IMG/VR virus record: IMGVR_UViG_3300042989_000002
Location: 1-24,031 of that record
Source: a virus
Length of the DNA stretch: 24,031 nucleotides
Direction: 5' to 3' (one strand)
Below, one piece after another: positions 1 to 5,871 of the stretch (positions within the stretch are counted from its first letter, which is position 1; each line of letters opens with the position of its first letter). The position numbers and the translations under genes were made by a program. The notes beneath the pieces are model-generated. The model saw nothing but the letters and a program-made list of their open reading frames with translations. It was not told the origin of the DNA and did no database searches.

Positions 1-62
1 TTCCATCCGTCAGTACACGGTTGCGCTTTGCGGATTTGATTTAATGTAATATATACGGTCAT
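1..62 (-). CDS. Alanine-rich repeat family protein, N-terminal fragment (runs off left edge)
   Basis: Only the first 20 codons are inside the window. They read MTVYITLNQIRKAQ and then PCTDGW, matching the start of the full-length gene at 17006-17617 (MTVYITLNQIRKAQ then LGTGGW). The ATG is at 62-60. The DNA from 31 to 124, covering the first 10 to 11 codons, the leader and the promoter, is identical to 17586-17679, so this is a recent duplicate with its own promoter. It is transcribed divergently from the neck gene at 170. The rest of the protein, presumably with an alanine-rich repeat tract, lies outside the window. The function is unknown. The family resembles alanine-rich Imm5-like putative immunity proteins seen in phages and bacteria, but that is from memory and weak. 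Confidence 0.75.
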   Translation of the reverse strand, partial: MTVYITLNQIRKAQPCTDGW

Positions 63-124
63 TTTGCTTTCTCTCTGTTTGGTTGATGGAATGACTATAA
101 ATCACTTTGACGGACTGGTCAACA
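31..124. repeat. 94-bp perfect direct repeat, copy 1 (gene start plus promoter)
   Basis: Every base from 31 to 124 is the same as 17586 to 17679. The block holds the first codons of the alanine-rich gene, its ribosome-binding leader, the -10 box and the palindromic -35/operator. Sequence diverges outside both ends, so the promoter has been copied or converted together with the gene start. Confidence 0.95.
94..122 (-). promoter_or_regulatory. Minus-strand sigma70 promoter with palindromic operator, copy 1
   Basis: Read on the minus strand: -35 TTGACC at 122-117, a 17-nt spacer, and -10 TATAGT at 99-94. The -35 box is one half of the inverted repeat TTGAC-N6-GTCAA (107-122); the second half lies in the spacer, where a dimeric regulator would block or aid RNA polymerase. 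Five further copies with the same geometry are at 1986, 10124, 10281, 17649 and 21288. It drives the alanine-rich gene at the left edge. Confidence 0.75.
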
Positions 125-131
125 CTTTTCA

Positions 132-140
132 TGATATGAT
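132..140 (+). promoter_or_regulatory. Possible extended -10 promoter for the plus-strand neck gene
   Basis: The plus strand reads TGATATGAT, an extended -10 (TGn followed by TATGAT), about 30 bp before the start codon at 170. No matching -35 box lies 17 bp upstream. Late genes may instead be read from a promoter to the left of the window. This is weak evidence from a short motif. Confidence 0.25.
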
Positions 141-169
141 GCGATTGAAAATTAACCATAGGGGGTTTT

Positions 170-583
170 ATGGACATCACAAGTGAAATGGTTACGGCGT
201 TTCGTGACCAGTTTAAAGACTTTGTAGACTTAATCAAATGGCCCGATGAAACGGTGGAACTGGCGCTGTGTGAGGCGGATACTGAAACAGGTGGCCGAGG
301 TTGGGGCACTTACCAAGACGTCTGTCAGAATTTCAAACGTCGCGGAATGTTCTACTTTGCTGCTGCCTGGTTATCGTCTAACTATGGTGACGGTGGTGTA
401 GCGAACGGTATAGCCTCAGAAGCTCGCCTAAACGTCGCCAGTAAGTCCATCGGTGATGAGTCAATAGCCTATCGAGTACCTGCAATGATGGAGGTGAACA
501 ACGACTGGCTCACTTACACAGTGTACGGGCAGATGTTCTACCGACTACGAAAGCGCGCGGGTATGGGTGCAAGAGCGGTGTAA
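170..583 (+). CDS. DUF4054-type neck / head-tail connector protein
   Basis: This 137-residue protein fits the DUF4054 family of phage neck or head-completion proteins: an acidic N-terminal helix (around [15 protein letters not shown]), a central WGTY segment followed by an aromatic helix (MFYFAAAWL), and a glycine/serine-rich [14 protein letters not shown] stretch. Such proteins join the portal ring to the tail and are usually 110 to 150 residues. The start is fixed by a strong AGGGGG ribosome site seven to eight bases upstream. It is the first of the plus-strand structural genes, but it is separated from the next one (2323) by a 1.3-kb block of minus-strand accessory genes that looks inserted between two neck genes. 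The family call is from pattern memory. Confidence 0.7.
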   Translation: MDITSEMVTAFRDQFKDFVDLIKWPDETVELALCEADTETGGRGWGTYQDVCQNFKRRGMFYFAAAWLSSNYGDGGVANGIASEARLNVASKSIGDESIAYRVPAMMEVNNDWLTYTVYGQMFYRLRKRAGMGARAV

Positions 584-590
584 GGGCAAA

Positions 591-607
591 AGCCCCATTA
601 CGGGGCT
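591..607 (-). terminator. Intrinsic terminator for the minus-strand accessory operon
   Basis: Stem AGCCCC (591-596), loop ATTAC, stem GGGGCT (602-607). On the minus strand it is followed by TTTT; on the plus strand only by TTCATC, so it should stop minus-strand transcription and mostly spare the plus-strand late transcript. It is almost the same hairpin as at 9709-9725, which ends the other accessory gene inside the late module. Confidence 0.65.
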
Positions 608-614
608 TCATCTA

Positions 615-764
615 CTATCCCACTTTATGTTTAAATCCGTTCACCGCAATAAATTGCGCCAGTTTATCCGTATCGACCCAACGCTGAACCGGATACAGAA
701 TGTAGATGAGCGGGAACACCCACCATTTACATTCTGTACTAACCGTCGTGTATAATTTAGCCAT
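615..764 (-). CDS. Small phage protein, 49 residues, unknown function
   Basis: Reading the minus strand from ATG at 764 gives MAKLYTTVSTECKWWVFPLI and continues to TAG at 615. The start has a good AGAGG ribosome site about six bases upstream. The sequence has one cysteine beside two tryptophans and a short hydrophobic aromatic stretch (WWVFPLIYILYPV), perhaps a membrane-associated helix, then a charged VDTDKLAQFIAVNGFKHKV tail. It resembles small phage proteins that start with a VTTECKWWV-type motif, recalled but not verified. It is the last gene of the accessory operon running from 1948 to the terminator at 591. The function is unknown. Confidence 0.6.
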   Translation of the reverse strand: MAKLYTTVSTECKWWVFPLIYILYPVQRWVDTDKLAQFIAVNGFKHKVG

Positions 765-831
765 ATCTTACCTCTGCTGGTTTAGGTTGTTCACCGTTTT
801 CTCGAATGATTCGAGTAGCGGTACAATATTA

Positions 832-1005
832 TCACACCATCCACCCTTTGCGAGCCGTGTTAACTTTCAATAACTCTTCTATAGTTCGCCTCGCGTCGTC
901 ACGTCCTGCCATATAACCTTTGAACCAATCGGTGTTGTCCGATTCAGTCGGAACATGTTTCAATTCTGCAATAAGTGATTCAAGTAATTGCTGATTGGTC
1001 ACCAT
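832..1005 (-). CDS. Small hypothetical protein, 57 residues
   Basis: The minus-strand ORF starts with ATG at 1005 and stops with TGA at 832. An AAAGGA ribosome site lies five to six bases upstream. The product is helical and charged (MVTNQQLLESLIAELKHVP, a DNTDWFKGYMAGRDDARR segment, then TIEELLKVNTARKGWMV). It starts one base after the stop of the 27-residue ORF, so the genes are likely translationally coupled. Past its stop, the +1 frame stays open for 25 to 30 codons (ending NIVPLLESFEKTVNNLNQQR) and stops inside the ribosome site of the next gene, without any ATG, GTG or TTG. That could be a frameshifted C-terminus or chance. The function is unknown. Confidence 0.55.
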   Translation of the reverse strand: MVTNQQLLESLIAELKHVPTESDNTDWFKGYMAGRDDARRTIEELLKVNTARKGWMV

Positions 1006-1006
1006 A

Positions 1007-1090
1007 TCAATCCTTTCGTTGTTCGTAACGTTCTGCTAAAGGGCGTCCCAATTGTTGAGCAAGCTGTTTAGCTGTTTCATAATTGGTCAC
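1007..1090 (-). CDS. Tiny ORF, 27 residues, GTG start
   Basis: A GTG at 1090 overlaps the TGA of the upstream gene as GTGA, and the ORF runs MTNYETAKQLAQQLGRPLAE then RYEQRKD to TGA at 1007, one base from the next ATG. The four-base overlap and tight packing are typical of coupled translation, and the product is a plausible amphipathic helix. No independent ribosome site stands out. It may be a real micro-gene or a translational coupler between its neighbours. The function is unknown. Confidence 0.4.
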   Translation of the reverse strand: MTNYETAKQLAQQLGRPLAERYEQRKD

Positions 1091-1404
1091 TCGCATGTAT
1101 CCAAAATCCCATGTGTTAGTGCGTGGGTCATATGGAATAGGCATTGGTCCTCCGCTGGCTTGGTTTCTAGGTACAATAGTGTGCCATCCTGAAAGTTATT
1201 CCAATCAGCCTGGTCATGTAGACAAACCACTCGCGCTGGTCTCGTGCCGTCAGAATCATAATCACCCAGCACAATCTGACCTATCGGCTCCAACGCTTTC
1301 AACTCTGCAAGTTGCTCACGCAGTGATAGCAGCTCGGTGGCGAGGGCTATCGTTATCTCACTGGCAGGGCTATTGATTATCTCTTTCAAGTCGTCCTTAG
1401 TCAT
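1087..1404 (-). CDS. Accessory phage protein with N-terminal coiled-coil, unknown function
   Basis: This 105-residue protein begins MTKDDLKEIINSPASEITIA and has a heptad-like helix (ELLSLREQLAELKALEP), followed by a compact domain containing PIGQIVLGDYDSDGTRPARV and DQADWNNFQDGTLLYL. This layout, a coiled coil followed by a PIGQ-V-type domain, is common in Ea22-like early accessory proteins of enterobacterial phages, where no biochemical role is established. Its ATG overlaps the end of the upstream gene by eight bases and has a GGAGGG ribosome site. It belongs to the 1948-to-591 minus-strand operon. Confidence 0.65.
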   Translation of the reverse strand: MTKDDLKEIINSPASEITIALATELLSLREQLAELKALEPIGQIVLGDYDSDGTRPARVVCLHDQADWNNFQDGTLLYLETKPAEDQCLFHMTHALTHGILDTCE

Positions 1405-1948
1405 AACGTGAGCCCTCCACCTTAAAACCGGCTACGCGGATTGCGTGTTCAACATCGAAACGGGAAAGCCAGTTACCGCCATCTTTAGGTATCATGACAT
1501 TTCGCTCGGATTCGTTAATTGGATGTCCGGCACGAACTGCGTAACAAATTGGCAGCACAACAGGCTTACTCAGCCTCTCGTTTGCCGCTGATAATGCGGC
1601 TTCTGCTTTATCGGCGCGTACACGCATTTTGTCTAGCTCGTCATCGTCATACCATTTGCGATATGTTTGGCCCTCTAACCGTTGAATAAGCTCACCGATT
1701 GGCAACGGCCTGAACAGTGCCCGCTCTGCGGCTTCCAGTTTGGAGCGTAAAACCTCGCTAATCCCTTCTGTTTTCCGAATGGATAAATCAAAATGGCGGT
1801 TAAGCTCTTTCAATTCATCGCGCTCTTTCTGTACCGATTCCAGTTGGGCTATCAGCTTTTTATATTCACTATAAGTAACATACGACCCATTTTCCGACTC
1901 AACCAAGTCATACATACCTAATTCGTTTGAGTTGTATCGCTGTACCAT
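1397..1948 (-). CDS. Ea22-like accessory protein with central coiled coil
   Basis: The 183-residue product opens with MVQRYNSNELGMYDLVESEN and a YVTYSEY segment, a start often seen in enterobacterial phage ead/Ea22-like proteins. A coiled coil follows (residues about 30 to 75 and again 105 to 125, rich in Leu, Lys and Glu), then a C-terminal region with KPVVLPICYAVRAG and a GGNWLSRFDVEHA motif. It is the first gene of the accessory operon and is read from the palindromic promoter at 1986-2014. The function is unknown; relatives are dispensable early genes. Confidence 0.6.
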   Translation of the reverse strand: MVQRYNSNELGMYDLVESENGSYVTYSEYKKLIAQLESVQKERDELKELNRHFDLSIRKTEGISEVLRSKLEAAERALFRPLPIGELIQRLEGQTYRKWYDDDELDKMRVRADKAEAALSAANERLSKPVVLPICYAVRAGHPINESERNVMIPKDGGNWLSRFDVEHAIRVAGFKVEGSRYD

Positions 1949-1985
1949 CTCTCACTTACTCCGGTTATTTGCTCTCAGTGATTCA

Positions 1986-2014
1986 ACTCTACATCACTTT
2001 GACCGTCTCGTCAA
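1986..2014 (-). promoter_or_regulatory. Minus-strand sigma70 promoter with palindromic operator, copy 2
   Basis: Minus strand: -35 TTGACG (2014-2009), 17-nt spacer, -10 TAGAGT (1991-1986). The palindrome TTGACCGTCTCGTCAA occupies 1999-2014. The bases between the palindrome and -10 start AAGTGAT, as in copies 1 and 17649. It drives the 1948-to-615 operon. Confidence 0.7.
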
Positions 2015-2322
2015 TACCTGTAACTCAATTTACCCTGAATACAGGGTAGCGTCAGGGGTGCTGTAAGTGTATGATTTCACACTGTAAAGTAGCGTTACCT
2101 GAAATACCCCGCGATTTCTCTACCTATTCACGGCTGGCGGTGTATATCCCCTACCATATTATCTCTATAGTAATTTCTTTTATAAGGGGTATTAAGGTAA
2201 ATAGTGTATAGAGTAAATAAAACAGTCACTTACAATACCTGAAAAATTACCCTGTATGGTGTATTGTTCGGGGTTATTACTATTTGTGAAATTATGCGAT
2301 ACTTGCTCAAGAGGTGACCAAT
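2015..2322. other. About 300-bp non-coding region with short direct and inverted repeats
   Basis: No convincing gene is seen. It lies between the accessory promoter and the next neck gene. It holds an inverted repeat TACCCTG-AATA-CAGGGTA (2031-2048), another with arms AGTGT and ACACT (2066-2083), and an imperfect direct repeat: AATACCTG followed by a TACCCTG block at 2013-2037 and again at 2234-2254. It may contain regulator sites or the late promoter of 2323, but no strong -35/-10 pair is visible on the plus strand. Confidence 0.4.
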
Positions 2323-2808
2323 ATGTCAATAACGTTAAAAACTGTCGATTTTCAACTGGCTAAAAATGAACTGATGCTGGAGATTAAAAAGTTTCGCGGC
2401 GGTAAGTCAGTTACAGTGGGAATACATGAAGGTGCGCCAGCGGTCGAGGGTGCAGCAGAAATTAATATGGCTACACTCGGTGCGGTGTTGAACTTCGGTA
2501 CGGATGACGGTCATATACCGGCCCGCCCCTGGTTGGCCCCCGGTGTAGAATCTGGTACACAGGAATACATCGCTGAAATCGCAAGCGCTGTCAAAGATGG
2601 GTCAACACTTGACCAGACATTAGAAATTATCGGTAATATTGCAGTGGGTAAAGTGCAAGAGTTTATGACCGAACTTGACAGCCCACCAAACGCCCCCAGC
2701 ACGATTGCACAAAAGGGTAGCGATAATCCCCTTATTGCAGACGGTCATTTGCGTCAGAGTGTTACCTACGCTGTCACAAGCGATAAATTAGAGGAAGGTC
2801 TATCATGA
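2323..2808 (+). CDS. Tail completion / neck protein (HK97 gp10-like)
   Basis: The 161-residue protein contains a glycine-alanine run, the ARPWLAPGVE motif and, near the C-terminus, NPLIADGHLRQSVTYAV. The pattern of a glycine-rich region, then an arginine-proline-tryptophan motif, then a D-x-x-x-L-R-x-S-I/V end is typical of HK97 gp10-like or related head-tail completion proteins, which cap the neck or complete the tail. An in-frame GTG at 2314 lies inside the ribosome site AAGAGG, so the ATG at 2323, eight bases after it, is the better start. Its stop overlaps the next start as ATGA. Confidence 0.65.
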   Translation: MSITLKTVDFQLAKNELMLEIKKFRGGKSVTVGIHEGAPAVEGAAEINMATLGAVLNFGTDDGHIPARPWLAPGVESGTQEYIAEIASAVKDGSTLDQTLEIIGNIAVGKVQEFMTELDSPPNAPSTIAQKGSDNPLIADGHLRQSVTYAVTSDKLEEGLS

Positions 2809-3164
2809 GTTTGAGCATGGTTGGTCATGTTGATGCAGTATTTAAATCCGTCACAGCGGTACGAACGTCAACGAGTGAGGGCGGTTATGTCGATGGTGTA
2901 TGGGTTCCGGGCACTTCTCTGACTGAATCATTTGTTGCCAACGTACAACCAGCGACAGATAGAGAAATTGATTTTCTGATCCAGGGTGGTGAGCGTGTTG
3001 TCGATGTGCGTCGGGTATATATCAACCGGGGTAACATGCAAAATATCGACCAAACGGGTGATTGGGAATTTCTTGGTCAGAAATGGAAAACGGTAAAGTG
3101 TGATAACCGTTACTGGCGCAACTACTGTAAATTACTGGTGAGTCGATACGATGAACAACCTTGA
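2805..3164 (+). CDS. Head-tail connector / tail completion protein, 119 residues
   Basis: Placed between the gp10-like protein and the terminator protein, it overlaps both (ATGA with the previous gene, 14 bases with the next). The 119 residues are mostly beta-rich, with VANVQPATDREIDFLIQGGE in the middle and a WEFLGQKWKTVKCDNRYWRN segment near the end. Size, order and fold pattern suit the small neck proteins that follow DUF4054 in contractile-tailed phages. No diagnostic catalytic motif is present. The role is inferred mainly from position. Confidence 0.55.
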   Translation: MSLSMVGHVDAVFKSVTAVRTSTSEGGYVDGVWVPGTSLTESFVANVQPATDREIDFLIQGGERVVDVRRVYINRGNMQNIDQTGDWEFLGQKWKTVKCDNRYWRNYCKLLVSRYDEQP

Positions 3165-3672
3165 GCTATTTCAAATACTGCGCCCCATCGTCCAAACTGT
3201 GACAGGTGTTCAGACTGTCATATTGGCAGACCAGAACCAGGCGGCACCGAAAGGCGAATATGTGACCATACGCCCGCGTCAATCAATTAATGAGCGTGGA
3301 CAAGCCAACATTCGCACAAAGAATGTTCCGGGTGATAAAGTCAGTACCGATGTACGAGCGCAAATCATCGCCACATGTAGCCTTAATTTCTATCGTGGCG
3401 AGGCGATGGCAAATGCTCAAAAACTGAAACAGTGTAATAAACGTCCTGATGTCAGCATGTCACTGTTTAAATCTAAAATCGGTTGGGGTGGTACTGATGC
3501 GGTCAATAACTTGACATCGCTACAGTCGAGCAATTGGGAACAACGCGCACAGGTTATGATTCGATTATTGTACGAAACATCTGATGTTGTTGAAATTAAT
3601 AATATTTTATCAACGCAGGTCATTCTACAGAATGAGAAAGGCACAACTTTGCAGATTATTGATGTTCCGTGA
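3151..3672 (+). CDS. Tail terminator-like protein
   Basis: This 173-residue protein has an N-terminal helix (LELFQILRPIVQTVTGVQ), then strands with GEYVTIRPRQSI and a long central region ending in WEQRAQVMIRLLYETSDVVE. It resembles phage neck/tail terminator proteins, which sit directly before the sheath gene and stop tail tube polymerisation. The location just upstream of the DUF3383 sheath fits. A GGTGAG ribosome site precedes the ATG. No motif decides the family, so the call depends on context and general pattern. Confidence 0.55.
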   Translation: MNNLELFQILRPIVQTVTGVQTVILADQNQAAPKGEYVTIRPRQSINERGQANIRTKNVPGDKVSTDVRAQIIATCSLNFYRGEAMANAQKLKQCNKRPDVSMSLFKSKIGWGGTDAVNNLTSLQSSNWEQRAQVMIRLLYETSDVVEINNILSTQVILQNEKGTTLQIIDVP

Positions 3673-3710
3673 TAAACTGGCAATGATTGCAATCAATTGA
3701 GGTTACCTAA

Positions 3711-4853
3711 ATGTCATATCCAGCGGGAAATATCATCCCCATCAACGTAAGAATCTCGCCAACAGGTTTGGCTACGGCTAACTTTGCTAGTGCGATGCTA
3801 TTTGCATCAGAAGCCGAAGCGCCGGTTAGTTTCATCAAAGATACATATCGCGAGTATTTTAATCTCAAATCGTTACAAGCTGATTTTGATGATGATACTG
3901 AGACATATAAAGCAGGTTCTAAATGGTTAGGCGGTACACCTGCAACACGTTCTCTACGTGTATGGTGTCGTGCTACAGCGGATGCTACATGGCCTGCATC
4001 ACTCGCTAAAGCGTTTGATAAAACATGGTGGTATTGGACTATGGTTACAGCCACATCATATGCTGTACCTGAGGATGTTATCGCCATTGCAGAATGGTGT
4101 GAAGCCAGTAATATCATGTTCATCAACGACCAAACAGGTGCAGCAGCTACGAAGATCCGCGACCCCGGTGCAAGTGATGACATTGCTACACAATTAACCA
4201 CTCTTGGTTATCGCCATGTGTATACAGCTTGTCATGCTACCGATTCGTACAGCGGTAATGCACTGGCTAAACATTTCGCAGCGGTGAATTATTCAGCTAC
4301 ACGTTCAACCATCACAGGCGAGTTTAAAAAGTCACCAGGTGTAGCGGCTGAGAGTTTGAGCGATACAGAATATGCAGCAATGCAGAAAGATACCAAAAAA
4401 GCTGTATTCTATACCGTTGTCGATTTGCAAGGTTCAACTGACCAAGGTCGTTGGTTAAATACTATCACTCACAGTACCTATGGTGAGTTCATTGACGATG
4501 TTGTGAACTTGGATGCCATGATCAATGGTTTGACAGTTTCATTATTTAACCTACTGGGTGGTCAGGTAACAAAATTACCACAGACTCCAGTCGGTCAGGC
4601 TATGTTAATTGGTGCCGCCCGCGCTGTAGGTGAACAATATATTCGTAATGGGTATCTGGGGCCACGTAACTACACCGACCCCGATGATGGTTTAGAAAAA
4701 TATACAGTAGGTTATGAAATTCTGACCAAGCCGGAAGATATCCTTGATATCTCTGAAGCAGATCGCGATGCTCGCAAATCAGCAGCGTTGCGTATACGTT
4801 TATTCCGTGCGGGTGCTGTACATCAAGCGCCGGTTGACGTTGACGTTTATTAA
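3711..4853 (+). CDS. DUF3383-family tail sheath protein
   Basis: The 380-residue product matches the DUF3383 type of short contractile-tail sheath protein. It has the beta-rich start (PINVRISPTGLATANFA), a central ADATWPASLAKAFDKTWWYW region, and a C-terminal part with LDAMINGLTVSLFNLL, VGQAMLIGAARAVGEQYIRNG and YLGPRNYTDPDDGLEKYTVG. The sheath surrounds the tube and contracts on infection. The GAGG ribosome site lies eight bases from the ATG. The tube gene follows after 15 bases, the usual sheath-tube pair. It sets this phage apart from siphoviruses. Confidence is high because the family, length and neighbour agree. Confidence 0.88.
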   Translation: MSYPAGNIIPINVRISPTGLATANFASAMLFASEAEAPVSFIKDTYREYFNLKSLQADFDDDTETYKAGSKWLGGTPATRSLRVWCRATADATWPASLAKAFDKTWWYWTMVTATSYAVPEDVIAIAEWCEASNIMFINDQTGAAATKIRDPGASDDIATQLTTLGYRHVYTACHATDSYSGNALAKHFAAVNYSATRSTITGEFKKSPGVAAESLSDTEYAAMQKDTKKAVFYTVVDLQGSTDQGRWLNTITHSTYGEFIDDVVNLDAMINGLTVSLFNLLGGQVTKLPQTPVGQAMLIGAARAVGEQYIRNGYLGPRNYTDPDDGLEKYTVGYEILTKPEDILDISEADRDARKSAALRIRLFRAGAVHQAPVDVDVY

Positions 4854-4868
4854 TAGGAGCCGTTAATT

Positions 4869-5282
4869 ATGGCATTGAATAATTTTAGTACGGATTTAAC
4901 GGTTGTTACTGTTAACGGACGTCAGATCACAGACTGGGGCGACACTGCAACACCTGTTACCGATGAGCCGATTGACCCACGTTCTACATTGCGTCGCGGC
5001 ATGGGTGGTAATGCGATACGTCTTGATCGTATTAACCCCGGTCGTCGGGTTAATTTATATCTGAATCCCGGTGGTACAGATAGTGCATTCATGCAGGGGT
5101 TGTTTAACTCAAACGCAAATATCACCTACACCTTCACTCAAATCGGCACGCTTGAAACAGCGGTTGGTACTGAGGGGGTAATGGTAAATGACGCATCACG
5201 TGGACGCGGCGGCACCACTATCAGCGATGACCAGTTCATTATGGAATTTAACGCGTGGACTGGTTTACGAGGTGGTAACTAA
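4869..5282 (+). CDS. DUF3277-family tail tube protein
   Basis: The 137-residue protein has the tail tube pattern of DUF3277: two opening strands around TVNGRQITDWGDTATPV, the RGMGGNAIRLDRINPGRRV segment, and strands with FMQGLFNSNANITYTF and DDQFIMEFNAW. Tube rings stack inside the sheath and carry the DNA. It directly follows the DUF3383 sheath, its usual partner, behind an AGGAG ribosome site. Its stop overlaps the next start as TAATG. Confidence 0.87.
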   Translation: MALNNFSTDLTVVTVNGRQITDWGDTATPVTDEPIDPRSTLRRGMGGNAIRLDRINPGRRVNLYLNPGGTDSAFMQGLFNSNANITYTFTQIGTLETAVGTEGVMVNDASRGRGGTTISDDQFIMEFNAWTGLRGGN

Positions 5283-5686
5283 TGTCACAGGTTAAATCGT
5301 TTACCATTGGTAACGTTACTTACAATGCGGCTATGGCATCAGCTATTCAACAGGACGAATTATTGAGCCTGTTGACAGCATCGGTTATGCAGCGCGGGTT
5401 ACAGGCTGCGTTGAGTGATACGAACATGGGCGAATATATCCTCGTTCCTATGTTCATGGCGATGCCTCAAGAAATCAAACGTCAAGTTGCCGGTAAACTA
5501 CTTCATAAAACAGTAGTGAACGGCGGTAAAGACATCATCACTGTTGAAAATTTCAGCGGTAAGATGGTTGAATACAACAAACTACTGTCGCAGTTATTGC
5601 AATGGAACCTATCCGATTTTTTTATTTGGTTGGAAAGCGCCCTAAAAGACGCCAGACCACCTCACCAAAACGACCCGGTGTTGTAA
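5282..5686 (+). CDS. Tail assembly chaperone, unshifted product (gpG-like)
   Basis: The 134-residue product lies between the tube and tape-measure genes, the conserved place of the tail assembly chaperones. It is largely helical (MASAIQQDELLSLLTASVMQ, VENFSGKMVEYNKLLSQLLQ, WNLSDFFIWLESALKDA). Its job would be to bind the tape measure and recruit tube subunits. A run of seven T at 5617-5623 sits in the right frame for -1 slippage and creates a longer partner (next entry). The start overlaps the tube stop (TAATG) with a GAGGTGG ribosome site. Sequence family is not certain; position and frameshift architecture carry the call. Confidence 0.8.
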   Translation: MSQVKSFTIGNVTYNAAMASAIQQDELLSLLTASVMQRGLQAALSDTNMGEYILVPMFMAMPQEIKRQVAGKLLHKTVVNGGKDIITVENFSGKMVEYNKLLSQLLQWNLSDFFIWLESALKDARPPHQNDPVL

Positions 5687-5841
5687 ATTGGTATATGATG
5701 CGTCCATGTACCGGGATAGTGGGATTGTGTCCACCACTTTGCACATGGGCCGAATTGAACGACGGAACATATTCACTTGCGGACGTTGAACGATTCAATC
5801 AAGCAATAGCTGAAATGGTCGCAGTAAGGGAGGCAGGGTGA
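5282..5841 (+). CDS. Tail assembly chaperone, -1 frameshift fusion (gpGT-like)
   Basis: If the ribosome slips back one base at 5617-5623, reading continues from 5623 in the -1 frame to TGA at 5839-5841. The fusion would be 186 residues: 114 from the upstream frame and 72 from the downstream one. The second frame has its own coding look (YLVGKRPKRRQTTSPKRPGV, then CTWAELNDGTYSLADVERF). Coordinates given here span join(5282..5623,5623..5841). Programmed -1 frameshifting just before the tape measure gene is established for many long-tailed phages, with both products needed for assembly. An internal ATG at 5602 is in this frame but has no clear ribosome site, so frameshifting explains the overlap better than a separate gene. 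Confidence 0.75.
5617..5623 (+). other. -1 ribosomal slippery site (T TTT TTT)
   Basis: The upstream frame reads GAT TTT TTT ATT, giving the heptamer T TTT TTT in the X-XXY-YYZ frame. After slippage the codons are TAT TTG GTT. No strong stem-loop or pseudoknot was seen directly downstream. Confidence 0.75.
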
Positions 5842-5860
5842 AAACCCTGTCTTTATTTTT
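5834..5860 (+). terminator. Terminator-like hairpin between chaperone and tape measure genes
   Basis: Stem CAGGGT (5834-5839), GAAA loop, stem ACCCTG (5844-5849), then TCTTTATTTTT. It overlaps the stop codon of the frameshift product and lies just before the ribosome site (AGGGGG) of the tape measure gene. The stem is short, so it probably lowers rather than stops downstream transcription. Confidence 0.45.
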
Positions 5861-5871
5861 AGGGGGTTATA

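Noticed and set aside
107-135. Plus-strand promoter from the same palindrome (TTGACG then a -10)
   Set aside because: On the plus strand the next -10-like box is 22 nt away at copies 1 and 4 and absent elsewhere; only the minus-strand spacing is 17 in all copies.
567-755. Plus-strand 62-codon frame
   Set aside because: It lies opposite the well-started 49-residue minus-strand gene and begins inside the DUF4054 gene without a ribosome site.
3684-3695. 12-bp palindrome TGATTGCAATCA before the sheath gene
   Set aside because: Short, single copy, no T-tract; could be chance.
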